DNA from: Nitrososphaeria archaeon
Lineage (GTDB): Archaea > Thermoproteota > Nitrososphaeria > JACIWG01
Assembly: GCA_014361085.1 (NCBI GenBank)
Contig: JACIWG010000002.1
Location: 1 to 30,403, forward strand
Length of the DNA stretch: 30,403 bases
Direction: 5' to 3'
Part shown: positions 14,396-22,951 of the stretch, one piece after another
How the letters are laid out: the number at the start of each line of letters is the position of its first letter
Numbering within the stretch: position 1 is the stretch's first letter
Translations under genes and position numbers: made by a program
Notes under the pieces: generated by a model
Database searches by the model: none
Told to the model about the DNA's origin: nothing
What the model saw: the letters and a program-made list of their open reading frames with translations, nothing else

Positions 14396-16174
14396 TTACA
14401 CCTTATCAACATCAACATCTTCAGCAGCTATCTTTGTAAGCTTTCTCTGATACAATTCTATTATTTCATCAACTGTTGTAGCATCTTCAGGACCTTTATC
14501 ATCACGTATTCTTCCAGTAAATTTTGGAAAACGGAGAGCTAGTCCTGCATTCTTCTTTATTAAACCGTATCCAGCCGTATGTATTGGACTTAAGGTTATT
14601 TCAGAGGCAATGACTTCTATAACTATTGCTGGAACAAACCATACATCTGGTTCAATCTTTGAGTCAACTCTACTATGTCTATGAGTTATCTTATATGGCT
14701 CAAGAATCTTTTGGAAGGTGTCAAAATCCTCGTCCTTAAACCCTGTTCCCACCTTACTTATAGACTCAAACATGTCCCTATCCTTATCATATGCGGCCAA
14801 AAGGAAAGCGCCATACTTTCCAGTCCTTCTACCCTTGCCATAAAATGCGCCTACGATAACAAGGTCTAGGGTGTCAGCCAACTCACTCCTATATTCTCTC
14901 TTTAACTTTATCCAACTGAATTCTCTAGCGCCAGCCCTATAAACGCTGTTAACATCCTTAACCACGACACCCTCACATCCATCAGAAATAGCCTGGTTCA
15001 TGAAAGCTTCAATTTCTTCAGGATTTCTTGTAATAATATTTGGAACAATTTTAGCATAAAGATTTTCCTTAACATACTTTGTAAGCATACTCCTTCTAGT
15101 AAGATATGGCTGCTGCGTTAAATCCATACCATCTACTACAAGTATATCAAAGAAGTAGACCATTGCAGGAATCTCCTCCATAACCTTTTCCACATCATAC
15201 TTTCTTCTCCTATGCATCAGCTCCTGGAATGGTAGAAGTTCGCCGGTTTCAGGATTAAATGCTACAATCTCCCCTTCGACAATACACTTATCCAAAGAAA
15301 TAGATTCTCTAGAAATTTTCACTACATCAGGATAATGGTGAGTTATATTTTCTAACCTTCTAGAGAAAAGTGTTATCCTATCACCATTCTTATGAACTTG
15401 AACCCTTTCACCATCCAACTTATATTCAACTGAAACATCATTACCAATCTTTTCAAGAACCTCTTCAGCTCGTGTGAGCCTTTCAGCCAACATTGGCCTT
15501 ATAGGTCTACCTACTTCAGGCCCAAACTTTTTCAGTTCATCAAACCCCTTTTCCACCAACACTTTTGCAACTAAACCAAGGTCGCTTGAAAGATTGTAGG
15601 CTCTTTCAATAACAGCCCTATTCTCTTTTCCACCAACAAAAGCTTCAGCCAACCCATCCAATATCGTATAGTCTGCAACACCCAAGCGTAATGTGCCGAC
15701 AACAAGTCTCACAATAAACTTGGCTTCCAATGGACTGCTTTGGTTTAAAAGGCCTGCTAAAATTCTCAGCTTTGTTTCCTGAGCACCTGAACCTGAAGCC
15801 CTTGCAGCCCTGTCCAGTGCACTATAAACCTTTTCAACAGTCAAGGGCTCACTAAATAATGTTAGTTGAGCCTTCTTCATCAAAATCTGTTCCGCGGCAG
15901 AACCTAAGTCACCCAACTTTGACGCAAGCTCCTCAATCTTTTCAACACTGGCTCCAGAGACACTCGATATAGCCTTAGAGGCAAGCTTTTCTGCAACACC
16001 AATCTCTATTCCCATATAATCTGGATGAATTTTTCCCTGAATCATGTAAACGATCTTGTCTATCAGATTCTTGTCTGTTTTCCTGAAAAGGTTTGCAAGA
16101 ATATCGATCATCTCCAACCTTTTTGTTGTCTCAGAAAGTTTTGCTAGGGCTTCGGCAAATTCACTAAAGTGCAT
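14396..16174 (-). CDS. lig: ATP-dependent DNA ligase
   Basis: A 592-residue replicative and repair ligase with the standard archaeal three-domain layout. The helical DNA-binding domain (residues 1-220) contains AQLTLFSEP near residue 102, a plausible PCNA-binding element (Q..L.F type). The adenylation domain starts around PIRPMLAE, has the nucleophile K252 in YKLDGERVQVHK, and continues through VEGEIVAF, YFFDILVVDG and GCEGVVVKD. The OB-fold domain carries WIKLKREY and PVIEVIASEI-like blocks (AIVIEVIASEITLSP) and ends near FTGRIRDDKGPEDATT. The ATG at 16174 gives the usual length. It is transcribed divergently from S25e. Confidence 0.97.
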   Translation of the reverse strand: MHFSEFAEALAKLSETTKRLEMIDILANLFRKTDKNLIDKIVYMIQGKIHPDYMGIEIGVAEKLASKAISSVSGASVEKIEELASKLGDLGSAAEQILMKKAQLTLFSEPLTVEKVYSALDRAARASGSGAQETKLRILAGLLNQSSPLEAKFIVRLVVGTLRLGVADYTILDGLAEAFVGGKENRAVIERAYNLSSDLGLVAKVLVEKGFDELKKFGPEVGRPIRPMLAERLTRAEEVLEKIGNDVSVEYKLDGERVQVHKNGDRITLFSRRLENITHHYPDVVKISRESISLDKCIVEGEIVAFNPETGELLPFQELMHRRRKYDVEKVMEEIPAMVYFFDILVVDGMDLTQQPYLTRRSMLTKYVKENLYAKIVPNIITRNPEEIEAFMNQAISDGCEGVVVKDVNSVYRAGAREFSWIKLKREYRSELADTLDLVIVGAFYGKGRRTGKYGAFLLAAYDKDRDMFESISKVGTGFKDEDFDTFQKILEPYKITHRHSRVDSKIEPDVWFVPAIVIEVIASEITLSPIHTAGYGLIKKNAGLALRFPKFTGRIRDDKGPEDATTVDEIIELYQRKLTKIAAEDVDVDKV

Positions 16175-16310
16175 ACGATGGTCAAAAAATTAGTATATCA
16201 CATATTAATTAATGTTTCCAAAAGATAGTGTAAAAAGGCTGTAACTAATCATTATTGTATGGGGAAAACTTATTTATGGCCTCTAAAAATAGGTTTTGGA
16301 TGATTAACAT

Positions 16311-16640
16311 ATGGGTGGAGTAAAAAAGAGACCAGTTACAGCTCAAGAAAAGGCTCAGGCTAGACAAGCGGCTGAAGAGGCTGCCAAGGCTAAGCAGAAG
16401 AAGAGTGTACAGGCTAAACCAAAAACTGAAGAGTTTAGGCCAAAAATTTTAGATGAAGATAGTGCGTTAAACCAAATTAGAAATATGAAGGCGATAACAT
16501 TGTATGCTGTAGCGCGAGCTTTAAATGTTCCAGCATCAGTAGCCAACCAGTTTCTGAAATCTCTTGAGGCTAAAGGTTTGATTTTGAAGGTTGGAGGCTT
16601 TAGCGGCCACTATGTTTACAAACTCAATTTGAAGGACTAG
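16311..16640 (+). CDS. rps25e: 30S ribosomal protein S25e
   Basis: A 109-residue protein with a Lys/Ala-rich N-terminal tail (residues 1-45) and a winged-helix domain with AITLYAVARALNVPASVANQFLKSLEAKGLI, the S25e core. S25e is found in eukaryotes and TACK archaea and sits at the head of the small subunit. The ATG at 16311 has GGATGAT about six bases before it, close to the archaeal ribosome binding consensus, and TATA-like sequence (CTTATTTATG and TCTAAAAATAG) at 16267-16291. The 3' end overlaps the convergent cyclophilin-like gene by four bases. Confidence 0.95.
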   Translation: MGGVKKRPVTAQEKAQARQAAEEAAKAKQKKSVQAKPKTEEFRPKILDEDSALNQIRNMKAITLYAVARALNVPASVANQFLKSLEAKGLILKVGGFSGHYVYKLNLKD

Positions 16641-17026
16641 TTTTCCTCTATCCTTTCAATTTTTATGCTTTCAGCATGCTTTATCGAGTCAAGTAGATCT
16701 AGGCCTTCTTCGACTTCACCGATAATATTATATGCTCTGGAGGGGGTTGTGTTCTTAAGGAATACAACTATTGCACCCTCTTGGGGACTGTAAACTACAT
16801 CACCTCGCTTATAGACGCTTCTAGACTTTTCTTTACCTACAATAATGTTTAATGGCATAACAATTGTATCCCTCTGCCTTATTGCATGGGTTTCATATGG
16901 CATTTTCCTACTTAGATGCAGGACTGTTAAAGGTGACAGATGCTTGTACATGCTTACTATCACAGTCCCTTTTTTGACAATCTGAAACCGAAACCTTTGC
17001 TTTGAAACACTCTGGTTTACAGACAA
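16637..17026 (-). CDS. Cyclophilin-like fold protein (PF04126 type)
   Basis: A 129-residue beta-rich protein. RFQIVKKGTVIVSMYKHLSP, ETHAIRQRDTIVMPLNI, RGDVVYSPQEGAIVVFLKNT and YNIIGEVEEGLDLLDSIKH follow the archaeal/bacterial cyclophilin-like domain, which shares the cyclophilin barrel but usually lacks the peptidyl-prolyl isomerase active residues. Its biochemical role is not established. The start is taken as TTG at 17026, since the first strand of the domain begins about ten residues later and the only in-frame ATG (16951) would remove it. An AATATAAATATGG box lies some 30 bases upstream. Confidence 0.72.
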   Translation of the reverse strand: MSVNQSVSKQRFRFQIVKKGTVIVSMYKHLSPLTVLHLSRKMPYETHAIRQRDTIVMPLNIIVGKEKSRSVYKRGDVVYSPQEGAIVVFLKNTTPSRAYNIIGEVEEGLDLLDSIKHAESIKIERIEEN

Positions 17027-17165
17027 CTTTGATGCAGAAAACTATTCTTGCACCATATTTATATTCTTTTAAAAATTTAGGTATAATAATGTATAAAATG
17101 GCACCGAAAATTTCAAAAAGGGGTAAGTTTAAGGGTCTTATGTTAAGCATGGTGAATAATTTATA

Positions 17166-17435
17166 ATGTCCAGAAAAAATTTGCAAAAGCATCAAACAGG
17201 TTTTCAGATTCTTATCGGACCACCAAAGCTTACAAAATATGAGCGAGCAAGAATAATAGGTGCTCGAGCACTACAACTTTCTTATGGAGCACCACCATTT
17301 ATACCAATAGAGGGAACTGAAACTGTAACTGAAATAGCTAAAAAAGAGCTTCAGATGAAGGCCTTGCCGATTTCTATAAGAAGACAATTACCTGATGGAA
17401 CCTATCAGGACATACCAATCCAGTACCTGCTTTAA
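17166..17435 (+). CDS. rpoK: DNA-directed RNA polymerase subunit K (Rpb6/omega homologue)
   Basis: An 89-residue protein with the diagnostic PPKLTKYERARIIGARALQL, YGAPPFI and AKKELQMKALPISIRRQLPDG blocks of archaeal RpoK. It clamps the largest polymerase subunit and aids assembly. The conserved core begins at residue 19, so the N-terminal tail is short. The ATG at 17166 is preceded by GGTGAA at 17151-17156. It is followed 53 bases later by the Alba gene, and both serve transcription and chromatin. Confidence 0.96.
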   Translation: MSRKNLQKHQTGFQILIGPPKLTKYERARIIGARALQLSYGAPPFIPIEGTETVTEIAKKELQMKALPISIRRQLPDGTYQDIPIQYLL

Positions 17436-17488
17436 ATAATTCAAAAAAGTTATTAATAAGAATTATATGCCTTTGTATACGATAAGGT

Positions 17489-17845
17489 ATGTCTAAGGCA
17501 AACAAAAAAACTGAAGAAGAAAATGTTGCAGAACAAAAAGAAGCAGCCCCTTCAGCTCCACAGAAAAAGTCTGAACCAAACGTAATATACATTGGCAAAA
17601 AAGGTGTCATGGCCTATGTACTCTCTGCCGTACTACAGCTATCTCAGTCACCCTTTGTGGTTTTAAAGTCCAGAGGGAGAGCAATTAGCAAGGCTGTCGA
17701 CGTCTCACAGGTGCTCATAAACAGGTTTGGAGACGGCAAGTACTTTGTCAAAGAAGTTAACCTTGGAACAGAAACACTTCAGGCTCCAGATGGAACATCA
17801 AGGAATGTTTCAACAATAGACATTGTAGTTTCAAAGAAAGCATAG
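17489..17845 (+). CDS. albA: DNA/RNA-binding chromatin protein Alba with an N-terminal extension
   Basis: A 118-residue Alba protein. The core starts at NVIYIGKKGVMAYVLSAV and contains K37 and K38, equivalent to K16/K17 of Sulfolobus Alba, where K16 acetylation lowers DNA affinity. SRGRAISKAVDVSQVLINRF follows. The first 30 residues form a hydrophilic Lys/Glu/Ala/Pro-rich tail that most Alba proteins lack. The protein would coat and bridge duplex DNA as dimers. The ATG at 17489 lies about 23 bases after a TTATATG box, and AAGG directly before the ATG is too close to be a ribosome site, so the message is probably leaderless. Confidence 0.94.
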   Translation: MSKANKKTEEENVAEQKEAAPSAPQKKSEPNVIYIGKKGVMAYVLSAVLQLSQSPFVVLKSRGRAISKAVDVSQVLINRFGDGKYFVKEVNLGTETLQAPDGTSRNVSTIDIVVSKKA

Positions 17846-17870
17846 ACAAAAACATTTTGGGTAGTGCTAA

Positions 17871-17906
17871 CAAAAAAGGGGCCTCTTGCTTTCTTTTTTT
17901 TATTTT
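17871..17906 (+). terminator. T-rich terminator after the Alba gene
   Basis: A poly-A stretch, GGGGCC, and then a long pyrimidine run (TTTCTTTTTTTTATTTT, 17890-17906) lie 26-61 bases after the Alba stop. A weak hairpin between AAAAAAGG and CTTTTTTTT is possible. Long T-runs are the main archaeal termination signal, so a strong end of transcription is expected here, before the isomerase gene. Confidence 0.5.
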
Positions 17907-17962
17907 AAAATTTTTTAAATTTTTTAAACGCTTTTATATCTGCTGATAAACAAATATGCTGC

Positions 17963-19072
17963 ATGAACAGTTTAGATGAAATCAGCAAACTTCTATCATA
18001 TGATAGGATAAGGGAATTTAATGCAACAAATATATTAAACGATTATAGGAGATGGCCTGATCTTGCAAAAGAAGCTTTAGAAAAGGATGCCCGTGTAGTG
18101 GAGAGGAAAGAGTTTAGAAAAATAATCTTATGTGGAATGGGAGGTTCAGCGGCTGCATGTGATGCTATAAGAGACTGTTTTAGAGACCGAGATATTGTTG
18201 TAGTTAAAGACTATCATTTACCCTCATGGGTTAAGGAAAATGATTTGATAATCACAGTATCATATTCTGGAAACACGGAAGAAACACTCTGCTGTTACAT
18301 GGAAGCTTTTAGGAAAGGTTTACCTCTAATAACTGTTTCATCAGGAGGAATTCTTGAAAAGATCGCTGAAAAGAATAATGTGCCACATAATAGTATAGTA
18401 AAGGGTCTTGCTCCTAGAGCAGCATTTCCGCAACTCTTTTACACTATAGCAAACATATTGCATAAGTTAGATGTTATTGGAGGAAAATCTTTTGATGATG
18501 TAAGATCTTCTGTAACCCAGTTTTCCAAATACGCTCAGACAATTTTCCCTGAAAATGATTTAAAGGAAAATATTTCTAAGCAGGTTGCTGCCTTTATTTA
18601 CAAAAGTATTCCAACAATTTATGGAAGTTCTATGATAAGGTCTGTTGTAGAAAGGTTTGAGAGAATGGTTAGTGAGAATGGGAAATGGCATGCGATGTCA
18701 GACTTGATTCCAGAACTATGCCATAACGAAATCGTCTCATATGAACTATACTGTCCTTTAACAAAGGTTATCATTTTAAGGACTGAAGGTGAACCAAAAG
18801 AAGTTTCTAAAAGATTTGAGATATTAAAGGATATTATAAGAGATTCTGGGCACCAGCTAATGGAGTTGAATCCAGAATGTGAAAAGATAGTTGACATTAT
18901 AGTTTCATACTACTATTTTCTTGATGTTTCCACAATATATTTGGCTGTAATAAATGGAGTGGATCCTTCAAAGACAAAGAGTATAGATTATCTAAAGAAA
19001 AGACTTGAGAAAGAATTAAATTATGTTAAAACCATTGGAATAAATTTAGAAGATGATAGCATTAAAATGTGA
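17963..19072 (+). CDS. Bifunctional phosphoglucose/phosphomannose isomerase
   Basis: A 369-residue SIS-domain enzyme that interconverts glucose-6-phosphate or mannose-6-phosphate with fructose-6-phosphate. The GMGGSAAACDAI loop (residues 51-62), VSYSGNTEETL (around 94-104), APRAAFPQLFYT, and PELCHNEIVSYE with the catalytic histidine match crenarchaeal PGI/PMI enzymes (TIGR02128 group). PELCHNEI carries Cys where relatives usually have Asn. It starts the carbohydrate block of the window and would supply hexose phosphates to the glycosyltransferases downstream. The ATG at 17963 follows TATA-like CTTTTATATC at 17932-17941. Confidence 0.92.
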   Translation: MNSLDEISKLLSYDRIREFNATNILNDYRRWPDLAKEALEKDARVVERKEFRKIILCGMGGSAAACDAIRDCFRDRDIVVVKDYHLPSWVKENDLIITVSYSGNTEETLCCYMEAFRKGLPLITVSSGGILEKIAEKNNVPHNSIVKGLAPRAAFPQLFYTIANILHKLDVIGGKSFDDVRSSVTQFSKYAQTIFPENDLKENISKQVAAFIYKSIPTIYGSSMIRSVVERFERMVSENGKWHAMSDLIPELCHNEIVSYELYCPLTKVIILRTEGEPKEVSKRFEILKDIIRDSGHQLMELNPECEKIVDIIVSYYYFLDVSTIYLAVINGVDPSKTKSIDYLKKRLEKELNYVKTIGINLEDDSIKM

Positions 19073-19108
19073 AAGAGTGGACACATACTATTAGGATGTG
19101 AGAAAATT

Positions 19109-20275
19109 TTGCGAATTCTGATGCTTTCTTGGGAATATCCACCTAACATAATTGGAGGTATAGCTAGACATGTTGACGAACTTTCAAAGTTTTTGGCAAA
19201 GAAAAATGTTGACGTAACAGTAATAACTCCTGAGGTTATTGGGGCAACTTCTTACGAGGTAAAGGACAGTGTTAGAGTTTTTAGGGTGCCCATTCAGATT
19301 CCAGCACCAAACTTTTATACATGGATCTTCCTCCTAAACCACTTTTTTAGTAAAAAAATAGCTCAGCTAACAAGAGAAGAGGGTTCCTTTGATATAATTC
19401 ATGCACACGATTGGATGACCGTACCATGCTCCTGTGAAGCAAAACTTTACACGGACTCAAATTTCGTGCTCACATTCCATAGTCTAGAGTTTAAAAGAAG
19501 TCTTGGCTCACAAACCCTAGAATCTAGAATGATAGAAAGCATAGAATGGTGGGGCTCCTACGACGCCAAAAGGATAATAGTATGCAGTGAGTCGATGAAA
19601 AAGGATGTTATTGCAAGATTTAATGTTCCACAGTATAAGGTTACTGTGATACCTAATGGTATAGACCCATCAAGGTTAGATGTAGCAGTAGATGTTTCTG
19701 AAACAAGAAGGAGGTATAATGTATTTTGGAAGGAGCAAATGATACTTTTTATTGGGCGTCTTACACATCAAAAGGGCTGCGAGTACCTGATTCGTGCTAT
19801 GCAATATGTTCTAGGGAAGTATAATGCGAAACTTGTAATAGTAGGAGATGGGCCTTCAAGAGGATTTTTAGAAGATGAAGCTCGTAGGCTAGGATTATCT
19901 GATAGAATCATCTTCACAGGATTTTTGCCGGATGATGAGATGATTAAGCTACTGAAGAGTGCGGACGTACTTGTTGTACCATCCATTTATGAGCCCTTTG
20001 GGATAGTTGCTTTAGAGGGCATGGCCGCTGGGACACCTGTTGTAGTTTCAGATGTAGATGGACTATCAGAAATTGTTAAGCATGAAGTGAATGGTATAAA
20101 GGTTTTTCCAAGGGACCCGTACTCAATTTATTGGGGTATCGATAGAATCTTGTCCAACCCATCTTTGGCTGAATCCCTAAAAATGAAGGCGAAAGAGGAT
20201 GTTGAAAAATATTTCAGCTGGTCTGCTATCGCTGAAAAAACTATTGAAGTCTACAAGGATTCGCTTGTGAGGTAA
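19109..20275 (+). CDS. GT4 family glycosyltransferase, glycogen-synthase-like
   Basis: A 388-residue GT-B fold enzyme. The N-terminal domain opens with RILMLSWEYPPNIIGGIARH and has HAHDWMTV and LTFHSLEF. The C-terminal domain has VIPNGIDPSRL, ILFIGRLTHQKGCEYLI and the donor-binding EPFGIVALEG (E-x7-E) followed by AAGTPVVVSDVDGLSEIV. These are GT4 features, and the WEYPP..GG start is typical of archaeal and bacterial enzymes annotated as glycogen or sucrose-type synthases. Donor and acceptor cannot be read from sequence. It starts at TTG 19109 with AGGATGTGAG upstream, 36 bases after the isomerase, and is followed in one operon by a small winged-helix gene. Confidence 0.87.
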   Translation: MRILMLSWEYPPNIIGGIARHVDELSKFLAKKNVDVTVITPEVIGATSYEVKDSVRVFRVPIQIPAPNFYTWIFLLNHFFSKKIAQLTREEGSFDIIHAHDWMTVPCSCEAKLYTDSNFVLTFHSLEFKRSLGSQTLESRMIESIEWWGSYDAKRIIVCSESMKKDVIARFNVPQYKVTVIPNGIDPSRLDVAVDVSETRRRYNVFWKEQMILFIGRLTHQKGCEYLIRAMQYVLGKYNAKLVIVGDGPSRGFLEDEARRLGLSDRIIFTGFLPDDEMIKLLKSADVLVVPSIYEPFGIVALEGMAAGTPVVVSDVDGLSEIVKHEVNGIKVFPRDPYSIYWGIDRILSNPSLAESLKMKAKEDVEKYFSWSAIAEKTIEVYKDSLVR

Positions 20276-20279
20276 TTTG

Positions 20280-20501
20280 ATGGAACCGTATAGGATTCTT
20301 GTAATTTTAAGATATGCTAACGCATTAGATGAAAAAAGGGCGCTTTCAATGAAAGAAATTGCAGACTATTTGAGATTAGACTATAATATTGTTAAAAAAA
20401 TTGTTGAAAAACTTTATGGAGAGGAAATGATATTTTTTGATGGAGAAAGAGTATGGCTTTCCCCTAAAGGATTTCTTTCAGCATTAAAAAGCTATAGTTG
20501 A
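20280..20501 (+). CDS. Small winged helix-turn-helix protein
   Basis: A 73-residue protein that is almost entirely one DNA-binding domain. YRILVILRYANAL is helix 1, LSMKEIADYLRLDYNIVKKIVEKL is the helix-turn-helix, and MIFFDGERVWLSPKGF is the wing. The family is not identified. The ATG at 20280 is chosen because GAGGT lies six bases before it; a TTG directly upstream is less likely. It starts five bases after the glycosyltransferase stop, so it is co-transcribed with it. A role in regulating this sugar cluster is an inference from position only. Confidence 0.75.
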   Translation: MEPYRILVILRYANALDEKRALSMKEIADYLRLDYNIVKKIVEKLYGEEMIFFDGERVWLSPKGFLSALKSYS

Positions 20502-20506
20502 TCAAA

Positions 20507-21556
20507 CTATTCTACACCATATAGTTTCGCATACTCTTTTCTTGCAGCAACAGCTAGCGTGCTGCAGGCCTGCTCTGGAGGAACTGGGTTCACATATATT
20601 CCTGAACCAAGTTCGAGGCCAGCATATGTCGTCAATCTAGGATAAACTTCAATATGCCAGTGCAGGAGTTTGGTGGTCTTCTTTTCTGGAGAAATATGGA
20701 AGACCATGTTAAATGGTACATCACCTAATACTGTGCCCAGTGCACCGAACATTATCTTAAGCATTATACCTAAATCCTCTATACGCTCAGAATTTATTTC
20801 AGAAAACTTTGTCTCATGCCTTACAGGATATATCCAGAATTCGTACGGGTTAAAGGACGCCCAAGGAGCTAGGGACAAAAAATGTTTTGTGGAAAAGATG
20901 TGCCTTGGACCACCAGTTTCGGATCTAATAATACTACAGTGCGCACATCTTTCGAAAAGAGGCTGTTTCTTGTAGGCCATTATCTCGTTTAAAATTATTG
21001 GAGGAATGTTTTGGGTAGTGACTATTTGTGCGTGAGGATGCCTTATTGATGCCCCAGCCACCTTACCATTATTAATGAATATTGAAACGTATCCGACACC
21101 CTTAACCTTATTTCCGTACAAAAATTGTGTAATGTCTCTTAAAACTTCAACGAATATTACCCACTGCTCTTTTGAGAACGTGATGAACTTATCTTCATGC
21201 TTGGGTGTTGGTACTACAACATAATGGTACCCGTATGCTGGTTCACTTTCAGTCGGATAACTTGTGTGCTCAGCATTAGGTTCTGGAGACATTATTGGAA
21301 ACTTGTTTGGAAACACTCTAACAGTCCAATTCTTAACCCTTTCCTCATCACTATCTTGCTTTTTTATAAAGATATTGTTTTCGAGCACAAGCGTGTATAT
21401 TGAAGGGGGTGTAAGATGCTCGTTACCTGGGCAAAAGTAGCAGACACCCTCCTTAACTTCATCCACTTCCCTTTGAAAGTCGGATGGCCTTTTAGCCCTC
21501 GTCGGCTCTATCACAACCCATCTTTCAAGAAAATAGTCTTTTCTAAGTTCACCCAA
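20507..21556 (-). CDS. galT: Galactose-1-phosphate uridylyltransferase (GalT, HIT superfamily)
   Basis: About 349 residues. The N-terminus has GELRKDYFLERWVVIEPTRAKRP, CYFCPGNE is a zinc-binding pair, and the active site is RHPHAQIVTTQNIPP with the nucleophilic histidine in HPH. The second domain has KTTKLLHWHIEVYPRL. The enzyme exchanges UDP between glucose-1-phosphate and galactose-1-phosphate, or acts on related sugar-1-phosphates in archaea. The frame is open to 21604, but TTG 21556 is preferred. It follows the stop of the upstream synthase by seven bases, has a GGAGG within that gene's last codons, and gives the family's usual length. It is the second gene of a unit with the glycogen synthase-like gene. 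Confidence 0.92.
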   Translation of the reverse strand: MGELRKDYFLERWVVIEPTRAKRPSDFQREVDEVKEGVCYFCPGNEHLTPPSIYTLVLENNIFIKKQDSDEERVKNWTVRVFPNKFPIMSPEPNAEHTSYPTESEPAYGYHYVVVPTPKHEDKFITFSKEQWVIFVEVLRDITQFLYGNKVKGVGYVSIFINNGKVAGASIRHPHAQIVTTQNIPPIILNEIMAYKKQPLFERCAHCSIIRSETGGPRHIFSTKHFLSLAPWASFNPYEFWIYPVRHETKFSEINSERIEDLGIMLKIMFGALGTVLGDVPFNMVFHISPEKKTTKLLHWHIEVYPRLTTYAGLELGSGIYVNPVPPEQACSTLAVAARKEYAKLYGVE

Positions 21557-21563
21557 AATAGGT

Positions 21564-22808
21564 TCAGCCTCCAACAAGTTCACTATACACTTTAATCGTC
21601 TCATCTACAGCATGATCCCATGTGAACCTTTCAAGCACCCTTCTCCTACCATTCTTTCCAAACTGTCTCGAGCGTTCTAAGTCCTCTAAAAGCACATTTA
21701 TGCCCCAAGCGATGTCAGATGGATCATATGGGTTAACATGGACCCCGCACTGGTTAGGTCCAGATGGTACTATAATTTCCCTCAAACCAGATACACCTCT
21801 AGCCCCTACAACAACAGGCTTTTCCATGCTCATCGCCTCAAGTGCGACTATACCGAAAGGTTCGTAGAGACTTGGGAAGACAGCTATATCGCAGGCGGCA
21901 TAATGTAATATCCTTTCTTCTTCGTCTATGAACTCGAACCTTGCTTTAATACAATCATTTAAGCATAGATTAGATATAAGACTTGAGTAGTATGCCTCAT
22001 TTTCTGAAGTTCCCACAAGAACAAGTTTTGCTTTAGGATACTTTTCTTTGACATGCTTCATTGCATAAATCAGTTTATCAACACCTTTTACTGGAACAAG
22101 TCGTCCAACAAATAATATCATCTGCTCATCATCTTTGATATCATATTTTCTTCTAATGTATTGTTTTGCATCATCGCCTATAGCTCCAGGATCATATTTT
22201 TTAGGGTCAACACCATTGTATACAACTCTAATCTTTTCTCTTGAGATTTCAAGATTTGATAGATCATCTAGCATGGCATTAGATACTGTTACCACCCTGT
22301 CAGCAACCTTTCCACCCATCATCTCCAATTCAACAATTGTCTTAGAACCGTTTCCTAGACTTCTACCCTTTTCTGTCGAGTGAAAGTGTGCTACAAGAGG
22401 AAGCTTTAGCTCCCTCTTGCTTATCATGCCTCCGATAAAAGATAGCCAATCGTGGGCTACAATAAGGTCAAAGTCTCTACCATCTAATTTAACAAGCTGA
22501 TTTATTAGTTTAGTTGCACATAGAATATTACTTGTCATGACGTTAGCGAAAAAACGTATCCCACTCCCCCATCTTGCAATATCCTCTCTTACAACTGATG
22601 GGAATACATCTTCAATGTCCACAATCGTGGGCCTATGAACTTCAACACCCCTATACATTTCATGAGTTTTAAGTTTACCGTCGTTGAATGTAAAGAGGCT
22701 TACATCATTGCCTCTTGCAACAATTCTTGGAGCTATCTCCGAAATATAGGAGCCCAAGCCTCCGACAATACGTGGGGGAAATTCCCAGCAGAAGACTGCA
22801 AGTTTCAA
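21564..22808 (-). CDS. Glycogen synthase-like glycosyltransferase (GT-B fold)
   Basis: A 414-residue enzyme starting KLAVFCWEFPPRIVGGLGSY. It has VAHDWLSFIGG, AHFHSTEKGRS, VVYNGVDPKKYDP, ILFVGRLVPVKGVDKLI, and the E-x7-E donor motif EPFGIVALEA followed by SMEKPVVVGARG. The GGLGSY/HDW pattern and length resemble archaeal glycogen synthases that use ADP- or UDP-glucose. It is a diverged paralogue of the plus-strand enzyme at 19109. Pairing with GalT, which handles UDP-sugars, and with the divergent GH57 amylase supports a role in storage glucan. The TTG start has AAAGGA about five bases upstream and a strong TATA box before that. Confidence 0.88.
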   Translation of the reverse strand: MKLAVFCWEFPPRIVGGLGSYISEIAPRIVARGNDVSLFTFNDGKLKTHEMYRGVEVHRPTIVDIEDVFPSVVREDIARWGSGIRFFANVMTSNILCATKLINQLVKLDGRDFDLIVAHDWLSFIGGMISKRELKLPLVAHFHSTEKGRSLGNGSKTIVELEMMGGKVADRVVTVSNAMLDDLSNLEISREKIRVVYNGVDPKKYDPGAIGDDAKQYIRRKYDIKDDEQMILFVGRLVPVKGVDKLIYAMKHVKEKYPKAKLVLVGTSENEAYYSSLISNLCLNDCIKARFEFIDEEERILHYAACDIAVFPSLYEPFGIVALEAMSMEKPVVVGARGVSGLREIIVPSGPNQCGVHVNPYDPSDIAWGINVLLEDLERSRQFGKNGRRRVLERFTWDHAVDETIKVYSELVGG

Positions 22809-22833
22809 AACTATCCTTTAAGGGTTACTTTTT

Positions 22834-22849
22834 CCTTTTTATAAAAATT
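22834..22849 (-). promoter_or_regulatory. TATA box of the glycogen synthase-galT unit
   Basis: On the minus strand the sequence reads TTTTTATAAAAAGGAA, a near-ideal archaeal TATA box with purines beside it. It is centred about 33 bases before the TTG start, which predicts a leader of only a few bases. The 143-base gap (22809-22951) also holds the divergent promoter of the GH57 gene, where CTTTATTAG near 22919-22927 is the likely TATA box, about 28 bases from the ATG at 22952. Confidence 0.55.
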
Positions 22850-22951
22850 TAGAAAGCATCAAATTTTTGTTTTATGTAAAAAAATTTTGACACACCATTA
22901 TATTATTTTCCAAGTAAACTTTATTAGTGATAGTAGAGCATATGATGCGAA

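Noticed and set aside
17027..17165. Possible tRNA or small RNA in the gap between the cyclophilin-like gene and rpoK
   Set aside because: No T-loop, acceptor stem or C/D box pattern could be recognised; the stretch is explained by two divergent promoters.
16908..17195. 95-codon minus-strand frame overlapping the cyclophilin-like gene and the rpoK start
   Set aside because: It overlaps two recognisable genes, including the conserved start of rpoK, and has no recognisable pattern.
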